Shown one piece after another: positions 8,270 through 17,259 of a stretch of DNA of 64,000 nt (position 1 is the stretch's first letter; each line of letters opens with the position of its first letter). The notes beneath the pieces are model-generated. The model searched no databases and was not told the DNA's origin. It saw only the letters and a list, made by a program, of their open reading frames with translations. Origin of the DNA: Pseudomonas inefficax (GTDB taxonomy: Bacteria; Pseudomonadota; Gammaproteobacteria; Pseudomonadales; Pseudomonadaceae). The position numbers and the translations under genes are program-made. The stretch is from positions 1-64,000 of the forward strand of contig NZ_OPYN01000063.1 in NCBI RefSeq assembly GCF_900277125.1. The letters run 5' to 3'.

Positions 8270-9196
8270 TCAGGCGGCGTTCTTGAGTTTCGGGTCCAGC
8301 GCATCGCGCAGGCCGTCGCCCATCAGGTTGATTGCCAGCACACTGAGCAGAATGGTCAGGCCGGGCAGGCTCACCACCCACCAGGCGCGCTCGATGTAGT
8401 CGCGGGCCGAAGCCAGCATGGTGCCCCACTCCGGGGTCGGCGGCTGTACGCCAAGGCCGAGGAAGCCCAGGGCGGCGGCGTCGAGGATGGCCGAAGAGAA
8501 GCTGAGGGTGGCCTGCACGATCAGCGGTGCCATGCAGTTGGGCAGCACGGTGACGAACATCAGCCGTGGCAGCCCGGCACCGGCAAGGCGTGCGGCGGTT
8601 ACGTAGTCGCGGTTCAGCTCGCCCATCACGGCGGCGCGGGTCAGGCGCACGTAGGATGGCAACGACACGATGGCGATGGCGATCACGGTGTTGATCAGGC
8701 CTGGGCCGAGGATGGCGACGATGGCCACCGCCAGCAGCAGCGAGGGCAAGGCCAGCATCACGTCCATCAGGCGCATGATCGACGGGCCGAGCAGTTGCGG
8801 GAAGAAACCGGCCAGCAGGCCCAGCAGGATGCCCGGGATCAGCGACATCACCACCGACGACAGGCCGATCAGCAGGGACAGCCGCGCGCCTTGGATCAGC
8901 CGCGAAAGCAGGTCGCGGCCCAGCTCGTCGGTGCCGAGGATGAACTGCCAGCTGCCGCCTTCGAGCCACACCGGCGGGGTCAGCAGGAACTCGCGGTACT
9001 GCTCGCTCGGGTCGTGCGGGGCCACCCACGGCGCGAACAGTGCGCAGAACACCACCAGGCACATGAAGGCCAGGCCCATCACCGCGCCTTTGTTGCGGGC
9101 GAAGGCTTGCCAGAATTCTTTGTATGGCGAGGGGTAGAGCAGGCTCTGGTCCACCGGGCTGACCGGTGTGACGGATTTCGGAATCGGGCTAGTCAT
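8270..9196 (-). CDS. dppC: dipeptide ABC transporter permease DppC
   Basis: This inner-membrane permease has 308 residues. An N-terminal OppC_N-type segment ([20 protein letters not shown]) precedes about six helices. The ATPase-contact loop is visible as [20 protein letters not shown], and the C-terminal [16 protein letters not shown] is typical of DppC/OppC. It pairs with DppB, whose stop lies 10 nt upstream. GAGG sits ahead of the start codon. Confidence 0.95.
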   Translation of the reverse strand: MTSPIPKSVTPVSPVDQSLLYPSPYKEFWQAFARNKGAVMGLAFMCLVVFCALFAPWVAPHDPSEQYREFLLTPPVWLEGGSWQFILGTDELGRDLLSRLIQGARLSLLIGLSSVVMSLIPGILLGLLAGFFPQLLGPSIMRLMDVMLALPSLLLAVAIVAILGPGLINTVIAIAIVSLPSYVRLTRAAVMGELNRDYVTAARLAGAGLPRLMFVTVLPNCMAPLIVQATLSFSSAILDAAALGFLGLGVQPPTPEWGTMLASARDYIERAWWVVSLPGLTILLSVLAINLMGDGLRDALDPKLKNAA

Positions 9197-9206
9197 GGCG
9201 GGGGCC

Positions 9207-10217
9207 TCAGCGCTGATGACGGATGCGTGGGTTGGCCAGGCCGTAGAGGATATCCACGACGAAGTTGACCAGAATCACCAGGCAGGCGATCAACAGGATG
9301 CCGTTCTGGACCACGGGGTAGTCACGGGCACCGATGGCTTCGATCAGCCACTTGCCGATGCCCGGCCAGGAAAAGATGGTTTCGGTCAGCACCGCGCCGG
9401 CCAGCAACGTGCCGACCTGCAGGCCGAATACGGTCAGTACCGGGATCAGTGCGTTGCGCAGGCCGTGCACGAACACCACGCGGGCCGGCGACAGGCCCTT
9501 GGCACGGGCGGTGCGGATGTAGTCCTCGCGCAGTACTTCGAGCATCGACGAGCGGGTCATGCGGGCAATCACCGCCAGCGGGATGGTGCCGAGCACGATG
9601 GCTGGCAGGATAAGGTGCATCACCGCGTCCTTGAACGCGCCTTCCTCGTCGCTGAGCAGGGTGTCGATGAGCATGAAGCCGGTCTTCGGCTCGATGTCGT
9701 AGAGCAGGTCGATGCGCCCGGATACCGGGGTCCAGCCCAGGCTTACCGAGAAGAACATGATCAGGATCAGGCCCCACCAGAAGATCGGCATCGAATAACC
9801 GGCCAGGGAAATGCCCATCACCCCGTGGTCGAACAGCGAACCGCGCTTGAGCGCGGCGATCACCCCGGCCAGCAGGCCGACGATGCCGGCGAACAGCAGG
9901 GCGGCGAAGGCCAGTTCGAGGGTGGCCGGGAATAGGGTGAGGAACTCGCTCCACACGCTTTCGCGGGTGCGCAGCGATTCACCGAGGTCACCCTGGGCCA
10001 GCTTGCCGACGTAGTCCAGGTACTGGACCGGTAGCGGCTTGTTCAGGCCAAGGCGCTCCATGGCCTGGGCATGCATTTCGGGGTCGACCCTGCGCTCGCC
10101 CATCATCACTTCCACCGGGTCGCCGGGGATCAGGCGTATGAGCGCGAAGGTCAGCAAGGTGATACCGAAAAAGGTCGGTATCAGCAGGCCAAGGCGCCGG
10201 GCAATAAAGCTCAACAT
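9207..10217 (-). CDS. dppB: dipeptide ABC transporter permease DppB
   Basis: This 336-residue inner-membrane permease starts MLSFIARRLGLLIPTFFGIT, the usual DppB/OppB N-terminus. The EAA-type coupling loop reads EDYIRTARAKGLSPARV, followed by GLRNALIPVLTVFGLQVG. The ribosome site GATGAGG precedes the ATG. It follows the third binding-protein gene after a gap that holds a hairpin. Confidence 0.96.
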   Translation of the reverse strand: MLSFIARRLGLLIPTFFGITLLTFALIRLIPGDPVEVMMGERRVDPEMHAQAMERLGLNKPLPVQYLDYVGKLAQGDLGESLRTRESVWSEFLTLFPATLELAFAALLFAGIVGLLAGVIAALKRGSLFDHGVMGISLAGYSMPIFWWGLILIMFFSVSLGWTPVSGRIDLLYDIEPKTGFMLIDTLLSDEEGAFKDAVMHLILPAIVLGTIPLAVIARMTRSSMLEVLREDYIRTARAKGLSPARVVFVHGLRNALIPVLTVFGLQVGTLLAGAVLTETIFSWPGIGKWLIEAIGARDYPVVQNGILLIACLVILVNFVVDILYGLANPRIRHQR

Positions 10218-10268
10218 TGTCGGGGTTACCTCATCAGGCCGTGGGGCGATCAGCCCGCTACGGTGGTG

Positions 10269-10297
10269 CCGCCGGTTCCCGTGTGGGGTGCCGGCGG
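10269..10297 (-). promoter_or_regulatory. intercistronic GC hairpin after the third dppA
   Basis: CCGCCGG (10269-10275) pairs perfectly with CCGGCGG (10291-10297) around a 15-nt loop. It lies 11 nt beyond the stop codon of the upstream binding-protein gene and has no T run. It is therefore more likely an mRNA 3'-end protection or processing element than a terminator. Confidence 0.55.
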
Positions 10298-10308
10298 TCG
10301 TTGTTGTT

Positions 10309-11919
10309 CTACTTCACCTTGGTGGTGGCGAAGTTGTTGTTGGTCAGAGGGCTGACTACGTAGCCCTCCACGTTGTCACGCATGGCCGTGAACACCTTCG
10401 GGTGAGCCATGCTGATCCAGGGTTGGTCATCATCGTACACCTTCAATGCCTCGCTATAGAGCCTTGCGCGCTCGTCGTTGTCGATCACTTCGCGGGCTCG
10501 GCTGATCAGTTCCTGGAACTTAGGGTTGCACCAGCGCGCATAGTTCTCGCCGCTCTTGACGGCATCGCAACTGAGCAGGGGGCTGAGGAAGTTGTCCGGG
10601 TCGCCGTTGTCACCCGCCCAGCCAGTGGACACCAGGTCGGCTTCGCCCTTCTTGGCCCGGCGCAGCATTTCGGCCCACTCCATCACGCGGATATCCAGCT
10701 TCAGGCCTATCTGCTTGAGGTCGGCTTGCAGCATCTCTGCGGACAAGCGCGGATTGGGGTTGGTCGGGCCGCCACCGTTGCGGGTGAACAGGGTGATCAC
10801 TGTGCCTTCCGGCACCCCTGCTTCCTTGAGCAGTTCACGGGCCTTGGCCAGGTCGCGGGGCGGGTTCCTGTTCTCTCTGTTGTAGCCGATCATGCTCGGC
10901 GGGTACGGGTTCACCCCCACCTGAGCGTTACCTTTGCCAAACAGCTGGTCGACATGGGTCTGGCGGTCGAAGGCCATGTTGATGGCTTTGCGCACACGCA
11001 CATCGCTCAGGTACTTGTGCTGGGTATTCATCGAGATGTAGCCGGTGACCAGCGCTTCGGTCTCGGCCACCTTTAGCCTGGGGTCTGCCTTGATCGACGG
11101 CACATCCTCCGGCTTGGGGTACAACGCGACCTGGCATTCATTGGCGCGAAGCTTCTGCAAGCGCACATTGCTGTCGGTGGCGATGGCGAATATCAGGGCG
11201 TCGGCTGGTGGCTTGCCGCGGAAGTAGTCCGGGTTGGGTTTGAAGCGGACCTGGGCGTCTTTGTTGTAGCGCTGGAAGATGAACGGGCCGGTGCCGATAG
11301 GTTTGCTGTTCAGCTCGGCGGTCTTGCCGGCCTTGAGCAACTGGTCGCCGTATTCGGCGGAGTAGATCGAGGTGAAGCCCATGGCCATGTCCCGCAGGAA
11401 CGGTGCCTCGGGGCGGGTGAGGGTGATCACTACGGTGTGATCGTCGGTCTTGTCCACCGACTTGAGCAGGCTCTTGAAGGCCATGCTTTCGAAGTACGGG
11501 TAGCCGACACTGGTCTTGTCGTGCCATGGGTGCGCCGGGTCGAGCTGGCGGCGCAGGCTCCACAGCACATCATCGGCGTTGAATTCGCGAGTGGGCTTGA
11601 AGTAGTCGGTGCTGTGGAACTTCACTCCCCGGCGGAGGTGGAAGGTATAGGTCAGGCCGTCCGGCGAGATGTCCCAGCCTTCGGCCAGCGCCGGCTGGAC
11701 GTCGGTGGTACCAGGCTTGAAGTCGACCAGGCGGTTGAACAGCGTTTCGGAAGCGGCATCGAAGGTGACTGCTGTTGTGTACTGGACAACGTCGAACCCT
11801 TCCGGGCTGGCCTCGGTGCACACCACCAGCGGTTTGGCTGCCAGCTGCGTGGCGCCGCCCAGAAGCAACGCGGTCAGGGCCAGGCGCAGTGGCCGCGATT
11901 TCATGAAAGCTCTCTGCAT
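10309..11919 (-). CDS. periplasmic dipeptide-binding protein (DppA paralogue 3)
   Basis: This is an SBP_bac_5 family binding protein of 536 residues with a signal peptide (hydrophobic LRLALTALLLGGATQLAA, then KPLVVCTEASPEGFD). Family landmarks include LTYTFHLRRGVKFH, FNADDVLWSLRRQLDP and GDNGDPDNFLSPLLSCDA. The ATG at 11919 has GGGAG nine bases upstream; the frame is open further up without support. It is the binding protein closest to the permease genes. It is less like the other two paralogues (CTEASPEGFDVVQYTTA rather than CSEGSPAGFD), so its peptide preference probably differs. It corresponds in position to P. aeruginosa dppA4 (PA4502). Confidence 0.92.
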   Translation of the reverse strand: MQRAFMKSRPLRLALTALLLGGATQLAAKPLVVCTEASPEGFDVVQYTTAVTFDAASETLFNRLVDFKPGTTDVQPALAEGWDISPDGLTYTFHLRRGVKFHSTDYFKPTREFNADDVLWSLRRQLDPAHPWHDKTSVGYPYFESMAFKSLLKSVDKTDDHTVVITLTRPEAPFLRDMAMGFTSIYSAEYGDQLLKAGKTAELNSKPIGTGPFIFQRYNKDAQVRFKPNPDYFRGKPPADALIFAIATDSNVRLQKLRANECQVALYPKPEDVPSIKADPRLKVAETEALVTGYISMNTQHKYLSDVRVRKAINMAFDRQTHVDQLFGKGNAQVGVNPYPPSMIGYNRENRNPPRDLAKARELLKEAGVPEGTVITLFTRNGGGPTNPNPRLSAEMLQADLKQIGLKLDIRVMEWAEMLRRAKKGEADLVSTGWAGDNGDPDNFLSPLLSCDAVKSGENYARWCNPKFQELISRAREVIDNDERARLYSEALKVYDDDQPWISMAHPKVFTAMRDNVEGYVVSPLTNNNFATTKVK

Positions 11920-11957
11920 GGGTTGAAACTCCCTGCTTGCATTGATTCCAGCGTAGC

Positions 11958-11989
11958 CGCCACGGCCCGCAGCGAAGCAGGCCGTGGCG
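11958..11989 (-). promoter_or_regulatory. intercistronic GC hairpin after the porin gene
   Basis: CGCCACGGCC (11958-11967) pairs perfectly with GGCCGTGGCG (11980-11989) over a 12-nt loop. It begins 7 nt past the porin stop codon and lacks a T run. It separates the porin from the next binding-protein gene and could set their mRNA ratio. Confidence 0.6.
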
Positions 11990-11996
11990 CCGGCGG

Positions 11997-13376
11997 TCAG
12001 AGAATGTTGAATGGAATGGTGGTAACTACCCGGAACTCGTCCAGGCTGCCATCGCCCTGGGCCTTGCTGGCGCGGTGCGCGGTGTAGGTGGCGCGAATGC
12101 TGGTGTCTTTCAGTGGCCCGCTCTGCACCGCATAACTGGTACCGAAGCCCCACTCGTAGTGGGTTTCGCCATCCAGGCCGTTCACGTCGTAGGCGGTACC
12201 GCGGTAATGGGTACCATCGATGCCCCAGCCGCGGGCGTTGTACAAGTTGAACTTCAGGCCCGGCACGCCGTACGGCGCCATGTTCAGCACGTAGGAAATC
12301 TGCAGCGATTTCTCGTTGGGGCCGTTGAAGTCCGACAGCAGCGAGTTTGCCAGGTAGATGCCGTTGGTTTCGTGCAGGTAGTCGAAGTACTCGTTGCCAT
12401 TGACCTGCTGCCAGGAGGCGCTGAGGGTGTGGGCCTGGTGGGTCAGGCCGAACGACAGGCTGTAGGTGTCGTTGTCGATCTCACCCATCTTCTTGCTGCC
12501 GGCGTCGACGGTCTTGTAGTAGTTCAGGCCGGTGCTCAGGCTGAGCACCGCGCTGTCGCCGAGCACGTGGTTGGCGCCAAAGTAGTACTGGTTCCAGAAG
12601 TCGTCGACCTTGGTGGCATACAGGCTGGTGCTCAGGCTCTTGAACGGCTGGTAGTTGATGCCGGCGGTGCTGGCGCGGTCGGTTTCCACGCCAGTGGCAC
12701 TGTACTCGGTGCGGAACTTGCTGAGGCTCTGTTCGGTACGTGGCGAAACCCGGTCGAAGGTACCCAGATCGAGGCTCAGGTTGTCGAATTCGGCACTGTG
12801 CAGGAATGCGCCCTGGAAGCTCGAGGGCAGGGCGCGGTTGCCGATGTAGGCGATCATCGGCGTGTCCACGGACTGGCGGCCGACGGTGAGGGTGGTGTTG
12901 GACACGCGTGCCTTGACGTTGGCAAGGCCCATCTTGCTCCACTGGCCGACCGGGTCGCCGTCGCTGTGGGTCAGGGTGCGGTTGTTGGGGCCGGCGATCG
13001 CTTCGCGGCTCTGCTGCAGGGCGATGGCGTTGTAGCCGGCGGCTTCGACGGCGAAACCGACAGTGCCCTGGGTGAAACCCGAGCTGTAGTTGAGGATGGT
13101 GCCCTGCACCCAGTTCTCGCGGCTGTGGGTATCGTGGCGGGTGCCGTCGCTCTTGTAGTACTTCCACAGCGGGGCGCGTGCGGCGCGCTCGCGGGCGTAC
13201 CAGTTGCGGGTGCTGCCGGACAGGCTCTGGCCGTCGACGAAGCCGCTGGCCTGCTCCTGCTCGCTGCTGCCTTTGAGGGTGATGGGCACGTAGTCCTGGC
13301 TTTGCGGGTCGGCCTGGGCCACGGTGGATAAGGCACTGATGGATAAAGCCAGTGCGGTCAAGGTGAACATTTTCAA
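11997..13376 (-). CDS. OprD-family outer-membrane porin (OpdP/OpdD-like)
   Basis: This is a 459-residue beta-barrel porin of the OprD family. It has a signal peptide (MKMFTLTALALSISALSTVAQA), the family segment GFVDGQSLSGSTRNWYARE and a C-terminus ending in a hydrophobic strand (EFRVVTTIPFNIL). The TTG start is used because GGGAG lies 8 nt upstream and it supplies a Lys in the signal peptide; ATG at 13370 is the alternative. Its place inside the dpp cluster matches the P. aeruginosa dipeptide porin next to dppA genes. It probably admits dipeptides across the outer membrane. Confidence 0.92.
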   Translation of the reverse strand: MKMFTLTALALSISALSTVAQADPQSQDYVPITLKGSSEQEQASGFVDGQSLSGSTRNWYARERAARAPLWKYYKSDGTRHDTHSRENWVQGTILNYSSGFTQGTVGFAVEAAGYNAIALQQSREAIAGPNNRTLTHSDGDPVGQWSKMGLANVKARVSNTTLTVGRQSVDTPMIAYIGNRALPSSFQGAFLHSAEFDNLSLDLGTFDRVSPRTEQSLSKFRTEYSATGVETDRASTAGINYQPFKSLSTSLYATKVDDFWNQYYFGANHVLGDSAVLSLSTGLNYYKTVDAGSKKMGEIDNDTYSLSFGLTHQAHTLSASWQQVNGNEYFDYLHETNGIYLANSLLSDFNGPNEKSLQISYVLNMAPYGVPGLKFNLYNARGWGIDGTHYRGTAYDVNGLDGETHYEWGFGTSYAVQSGPLKDTSIRATYTAHRASKAQGDGSLDEFRVVTTIPFNIL

Positions 13377-13493
13377 GGTTGAAGCTCCCTTTCTTTTCTA
13401 GTTATGCCGGCCTTGTGGGCCGGGTTTCTTGCTGCGGTGTTGCCAGGGTTGCCCGGGGTGACCGGGCAGAATCGGGGCGTTGTGTTGGCTGTG

Positions 13494-13590
13494 CCGGCCC
13501 TTTCGCGGGTAAACCCGCTCCCACAGGGGCACCACAGGTTTCGGCATGTGCGCCGTACCTGTGGGAGCGGGTTTACCCGCGAAGAGGCCC
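13494..13590. repeat. REP inverted pair after the second dppA
   Basis: The arms TTCGCGGGTAAACCCGCTCC and their mirror surround a 30-nt spacer, flanked by GCCGGCC and GAGGCCC. It follows the stop of the upstream binding-protein gene by 14 nt, in the same relative place as the GC hairpins behind the other exported genes of the cluster. Confidence 0.9.
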
Positions 13591-13604
13591 TTGAGGGTTA
13601 AAGA

Positions 13605-15197
13605 TCAATCAACACTCACACCGGAAAAATCATTGCGCCCGAACGGGCTGACCTTGAACTCGGAAACCTTGACGCTGAGCGGTTGGTTGACCGTGGAGTG
13701 CGCCACCGGGGTAATCGGCACCTGTTGCTTGAGCCGCTGCTGGGCCTGCTGGTACAGGGCGGTGCGCTGCGTGCGGTCGGTGACTTGCTTGGCCTGCTTG
13801 ACCAGGCTGTCGTACTGCGGATCGCACCACAGCGAGTAGTTGTTGCTGCCGATGGCATCGCAGTTGTAGAGGGTGCCCAGCCAGTTGTCCGGGTCGCCGT
13901 TGTCCCCGGTCCAGCCGATCAGGGCGATATCGTGCTCACCGCTTTTCATGCGCTTGAGGTACTCGCCCCATTCGTAGCTGACAATGCGCACCTTGAAGCC
14001 GAGCTTGCTCCAGTCGGCCTGCAACATTTCCGCCATCAGCTTGGCGTTGGGGTTGTACGGGCGCTGCACCGGCATGGCCCACAGGGTGATCTCGGTGCCT
14101 GGCTTGACCCCGGCCTGCTGCAGTAGCTGTTTGGCCTTTTCCGGGTCGAAGGGCGCGTCCTTGAGGCTGTCGTCATAGGACCACTGGGTCGGTGGCATGG
14201 CGTTCACTGCCAGCTGGCCGGAATCCTGGTACACAGCCTGGATGATCGCCTGCTTGTTCACTGCCATGTCCATCGCCTGGCGCACTTCCAGGCGGTCGAA
14301 CGGTGGGTGCTGGGTGTTATAGGCGATGTAGCCGAGATTGAAGCCAGGTTGCTGCAGCACCTGCAGTTTGCTGTCGGCCTTGAGCGCCGGCAGGTCGGCG
14401 GGGCGCGGGTGCAGGGTGACCTGGCATTCGTTGCGACGCAGCTTCTGGATGCGCACCGAAGGGTCGATGTTGATCGAGAACACCAGGTTGTCGATTTTCA
14501 CGTCCTGCGGTGACCAATAGGCCTTGTTGCCCTTGTAGCGGATTTGCGAGTCCTTCTGATAACGCTGGAACACGAACGGGCCGGTAACGATCGGTTGCTG
14601 GTTGATGTCGCTGGGGCGCCCGCTGGCCATCAGCTGTTCGGCGTACTCGGCAGAGAGGATGGAAGCGAAGCTCATGGCCAGGTTCTGGATGAACGCGGCA
14701 TCGACGCTGTTCAGGGTGAACACCACGGTCAGTGGACCGGTCTTTTCGACACGGGCGATGTTCTTGTCCAGGCCCATGCTGATGAAATAGGGGAACTCGG
14801 TCGGGTAGGCCTGGCGAAACGGGTGGTTCTTGTCGAGCATGCGGTTGAAGGTGAACAGCACGTCGTCGGCGTTGAAGTCGCGGCTTGGTGCAAAGGCCTT
14901 GTTGCTGTGGAATTTCACCCCTTCGCGCAGGTGGAAGGTGTAGCGCAGGCCATCCTCGGATACCTCCCAGCGGGTCGCCAGGGCAGGGTGCACGGCGGTG
15001 CCGCCGCGTTCGAACTCGACCAGGCGGTTGTAGATCGGTTCGGCGGCGTCGTTGTCGGTGGCGCTGGTGTACTGGGCGGTGTCGAAGCCGGCGGGGCTGC
15101 CTTCGGAGCAGAACACCAGGTTGTTGGCCAGCAGGGCCGGCGATTGGCTGATCAGGCCCAGGGCCAGCAGGGCGGAAAGGCGGGTGGCATGGCGCAT
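13605..15197 (-). CDS. periplasmic dipeptide-binding protein (DppA paralogue 2)
   Basis: This 530-residue SBP_bac_5 protein has a signal peptide (MRHATRLSALLALGLISQSPALLA, then NNLVFCSEGSPAGFDTAQYT). Landmarks are LRYTFHLREGVKFHSNKAF, NADDVLFTFNRMLDKNHPF and GWTGDNGDPDNWLGTLYNCD. AAAAGGA precedes the ATG at good spacing. It closely resembles the binding protein upstream of it in length and motifs, which indicates tandem duplication, but its signal peptide and ligand-facing segments have diverged. Confidence 0.93.
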   Translation of the reverse strand: MRHATRLSALLALGLISQSPALLANNLVFCSEGSPAGFDTAQYTSATDNDAAEPIYNRLVEFERGGTAVHPALATRWEVSEDGLRYTFHLREGVKFHSNKAFAPSRDFNADDVLFTFNRMLDKNHPFRQAYPTEFPYFISMGLDKNIARVEKTGPLTVVFTLNSVDAAFIQNLAMSFASILSAEYAEQLMASGRPSDINQQPIVTGPFVFQRYQKDSQIRYKGNKAYWSPQDVKIDNLVFSINIDPSVRIQKLRRNECQVTLHPRPADLPALKADSKLQVLQQPGFNLGYIAYNTQHPPFDRLEVRQAMDMAVNKQAIIQAVYQDSGQLAVNAMPPTQWSYDDSLKDAPFDPEKAKQLLQQAGVKPGTEITLWAMPVQRPYNPNAKLMAEMLQADWSKLGFKVRIVSYEWGEYLKRMKSGEHDIALIGWTGDNGDPDNWLGTLYNCDAIGSNNYSLWCDPQYDSLVKQAKQVTDRTQRTALYQQAQQRLKQQVPITPVAHSTVNQPLSVKVSEFKVSPFGRNDFSGVSVD

Positions 15198-15310
15198 GGA
15201 AAGTCCTTTTACGTCTGTTTGCGCCGCCTCGGGGTACGAATGGCGGCAACAGGTCGCCGACCCCGCTGCGGATGGCAGCAGGACGACATGAAGGGGTGCG
15301 AGGTTGGCGG

Positions 15311-15334
15311 GGCACCCGCCGCTCGGCGGGTGCC
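15311..15334 (-). promoter_or_regulatory. intercistronic GC hairpin after the first dppA
   Basis: GGCACCCGCC (15311-15320) and GGCGGGTGCC (15325-15334) form a perfect 10-bp stem with a 4-nt loop. It starts 9 nt after the stop of the first binding-protein gene. With no T run it looks like a stabilising or processing stem; a weak terminator cannot be excluded. Confidence 0.6.
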
Positions 15335-15343
15335 TTGGCTAGC

Positions 15344-16969
15344 CTATTTGTCCACGCTGACGCCGTAGAAGGAGTTCAGACCGAACGGACTGATCTTGAA
15401 GTCCTTCACCTTGGCGCTCATGGGCTGATACACGGTGGAGTGGGCGATCGGGGTGATCGGCACCTGCTCCTTGAGGATGTGCTGTGCCTGCTGGTACAGC
15501 TCGGTGCGCTTGGCCTGGTCGGAGGTGGCCTTGGCCTGCTTGATCAGGTCGTCGTAGGGCTTGTAGCACCACTTGGAGAAGTTGTTGCCGTTCATGGCGT
15601 CGCAGCCATACAGGGTGCCCAGCCAGTTGTCCGGGTCACCGTTGTCACCGCTCCAGCCGATCAGCATGGCCCCCTGTTCGCCGCCTTTGGAGCGCTTGAT
15701 GTACTCGCCCCATTCATAGCTGACGATCTTCGCCTTGATGCCGACCTTGGCCCAGTCGGACTGCAGCATTTCGGCCATCAGCTTGGCGTTGGGGTTGTAC
15801 GGGCGTTGCACCGGCATCGCCCACAGGGTGATTTCAGTACCTTCCTTGACGCCGGCCTCCTTGAGCAGCTGCTTGGCTTTTTCAGGGTCGAACGAGGCGT
15901 CCTTGATGCTGTCGTCATAGGACCACTGGGTTGGTGGCATGGCGTTGACCGCCAGCTGGCCGGCGCCCTGATAGACCGACTCGATGATCTTTTTCTTGTC
16001 CACGGCCATGTCCAGCGCCTCGCGGACTTTCAGCTGGGCCAGCGGGTTGGCCTCGTTGCTGCCCTTGACCTTGTCCATCACGTTGTAGGCGATGTAGCCG
16101 AGGTTGAAGCCGGCTTGCTGCGGCATCTGCAGCTTGGGGTCCTGCTTCAGCGGCTGGATGTCGGCCGGGCGCGGGAACAGGGTGACCTGGCACTCGTTCT
16201 TCTTCAGCTTCTGCATGCGCACCGAGGCGTCGGTGGTGATGGCGAAGATCAGGTTGTCGATCTTGACGTCATCGGGTTGCCAGTAGTCCTTGTTGCCCTT
16301 GAAGCGGATCTGCGCGTCCTTTTGGTACTTGCTGAACACGAACGGGCCAGTGCCGATCGGCTTCTGGTTGATGTCGGCGGCCTTGCCTTCCTTGAGCAGC
16401 TGGTCGGCGTATTCGGCGGACTGGATCGAGGCGAAGCTCATGGCCAGGTTCTGGATGAACGCGGCGTCGACTTCATTGAGGGTGAACTTGACCGTGTGTT
16501 CGTCGAGCTTTTCCAGCTTGGCGATGTTCTTGTCCATGCCCATGTCGGTGAAGTACGGGAACTCGGTAGGGTAGGCCTGGCGGAACGGGTGGTTCTTGTC
16601 GAGCATGCGGTTGAAGGTGAACAGCACGTCGTCGGCGTTGAAGGGGCGGGTGGGCTTGAAGTAGTCGGTGGTGTGGAACTTGACCCCTTCGCGCAGGTGG
16701 AAGGTGTAGGTCTTTCCGTCGTCGGAGACTTCCCACTTGGTCGCCAGGCCGGGGATGACTGCAGTGCCGCCACGTTCGAACTGGGTCAGACGGTTGAACA
16801 CGGTCTCGGCCGAGGCGTCAAAGTCAGTTCCTGTGGTGTATTGCCCCGGGTCGAAGCCGGCCGGGCTGCCTTCGGAGCAGAACACCAGGTTGGACGCGGC
16901 GAGGGCCGACGGTGCGGCGGAGAGCAAGCCTGCGCCTAGCAGGAACGGAATGACTGCGTGTTTGAGCAT
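15344..16969 (-). CDS. dppA: periplasmic dipeptide-binding protein (DppA paralogue 1)
   Basis: This is the promoter-proximal gene of the cluster and encodes 541 residues. A signal peptide (MLKHAVIPFLLGAGLLSAAPSALA) precedes SNLVFCSEGSPAGFDPGQYT. SBP_bac_5 landmarks include KTYTFHLREGVKFHTTDYF, FTFNRMLDKNHPFRQAYPTE and GWSGDNGDPDNWLGTLYGCD. The Lys-rich surface and closeness to the E. coli DppA pattern make it the main dipeptide-binding protein. The ATG is preceded by GAGG five bases away. Promoters for the cluster should lie in the 474-nt gap upstream. Confidence 0.95.
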   Translation of the reverse strand: MLKHAVIPFLLGAGLLSAAPSALAASNLVFCSEGSPAGFDPGQYTTGTDFDASAETVFNRLTQFERGGTAVIPGLATKWEVSDDGKTYTFHLREGVKFHTTDYFKPTRPFNADDVLFTFNRMLDKNHPFRQAYPTEFPYFTDMGMDKNIAKLEKLDEHTVKFTLNEVDAAFIQNLAMSFASIQSAEYADQLLKEGKAADINQKPIGTGPFVFSKYQKDAQIRFKGNKDYWQPDDVKIDNLIFAITTDASVRMQKLKKNECQVTLFPRPADIQPLKQDPKLQMPQQAGFNLGYIAYNVMDKVKGSNEANPLAQLKVREALDMAVDKKKIIESVYQGAGQLAVNAMPPTQWSYDDSIKDASFDPEKAKQLLKEAGVKEGTEITLWAMPVQRPYNPNAKLMAEMLQSDWAKVGIKAKIVSYEWGEYIKRSKGGEQGAMLIGWSGDNGDPDNWLGTLYGCDAMNGNNFSKWCYKPYDDLIKQAKATSDQAKRTELYQQAQHILKEQVPITPIAHSTVYQPMSAKVKDFKISPFGLNSFYGVSVDK

Positions 16970-17122
16970 GGTGGCCTCATTGTTGTCATTTTTCGATTGA
17001 GGTGGCCTCGTGAGCCGACCTGCGGATACTTATGCAGGGGCTGTTCCCAATGCAATACGGGGAAGGATGATTGGCGTCAGAAAAGTGGTACGCGCGTACA
17101 TGAATGTCGCATTGCTATAACT

Positions 17123-17137
17123 TTCAACGAAGTTGAA
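17123..17137. promoter_or_regulatory. 15-bp perfect dyad upstream of the dpp cluster
   Basis: TTCAACGAAGTTGAA is a perfect inverted repeat (6-bp half sites, 3-bp centre) about 155 nt upstream of the first dppA start codon. It lies in the 474-nt gap 16970-17443, which otherwise holds only a composite REP palindrome and a short hairpin. It could be an operator, but no regulator gene adjoins it. Confidence 0.3.
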
Positions 17138-17259
17138 CGTTTGCGCAGGCAAAATGATGGCTTTTTGCGGGATGTTGCTGGGCGGGGAAGCTTGTAGGAA
17201 GCACCTTTTTAGTGCGTAGGAAACTTCCGAAAATCCTAATTTGACAGACAGCTGGATTC

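Noticed and set aside
15272..16939. 555-codon open frame antisense to the first dppA
   Set aside because: It is the mirror of a well-supported binding-protein gene; the repeated V/L/H/D-rich pattern is typical of antisense frames in Pseudomonas.
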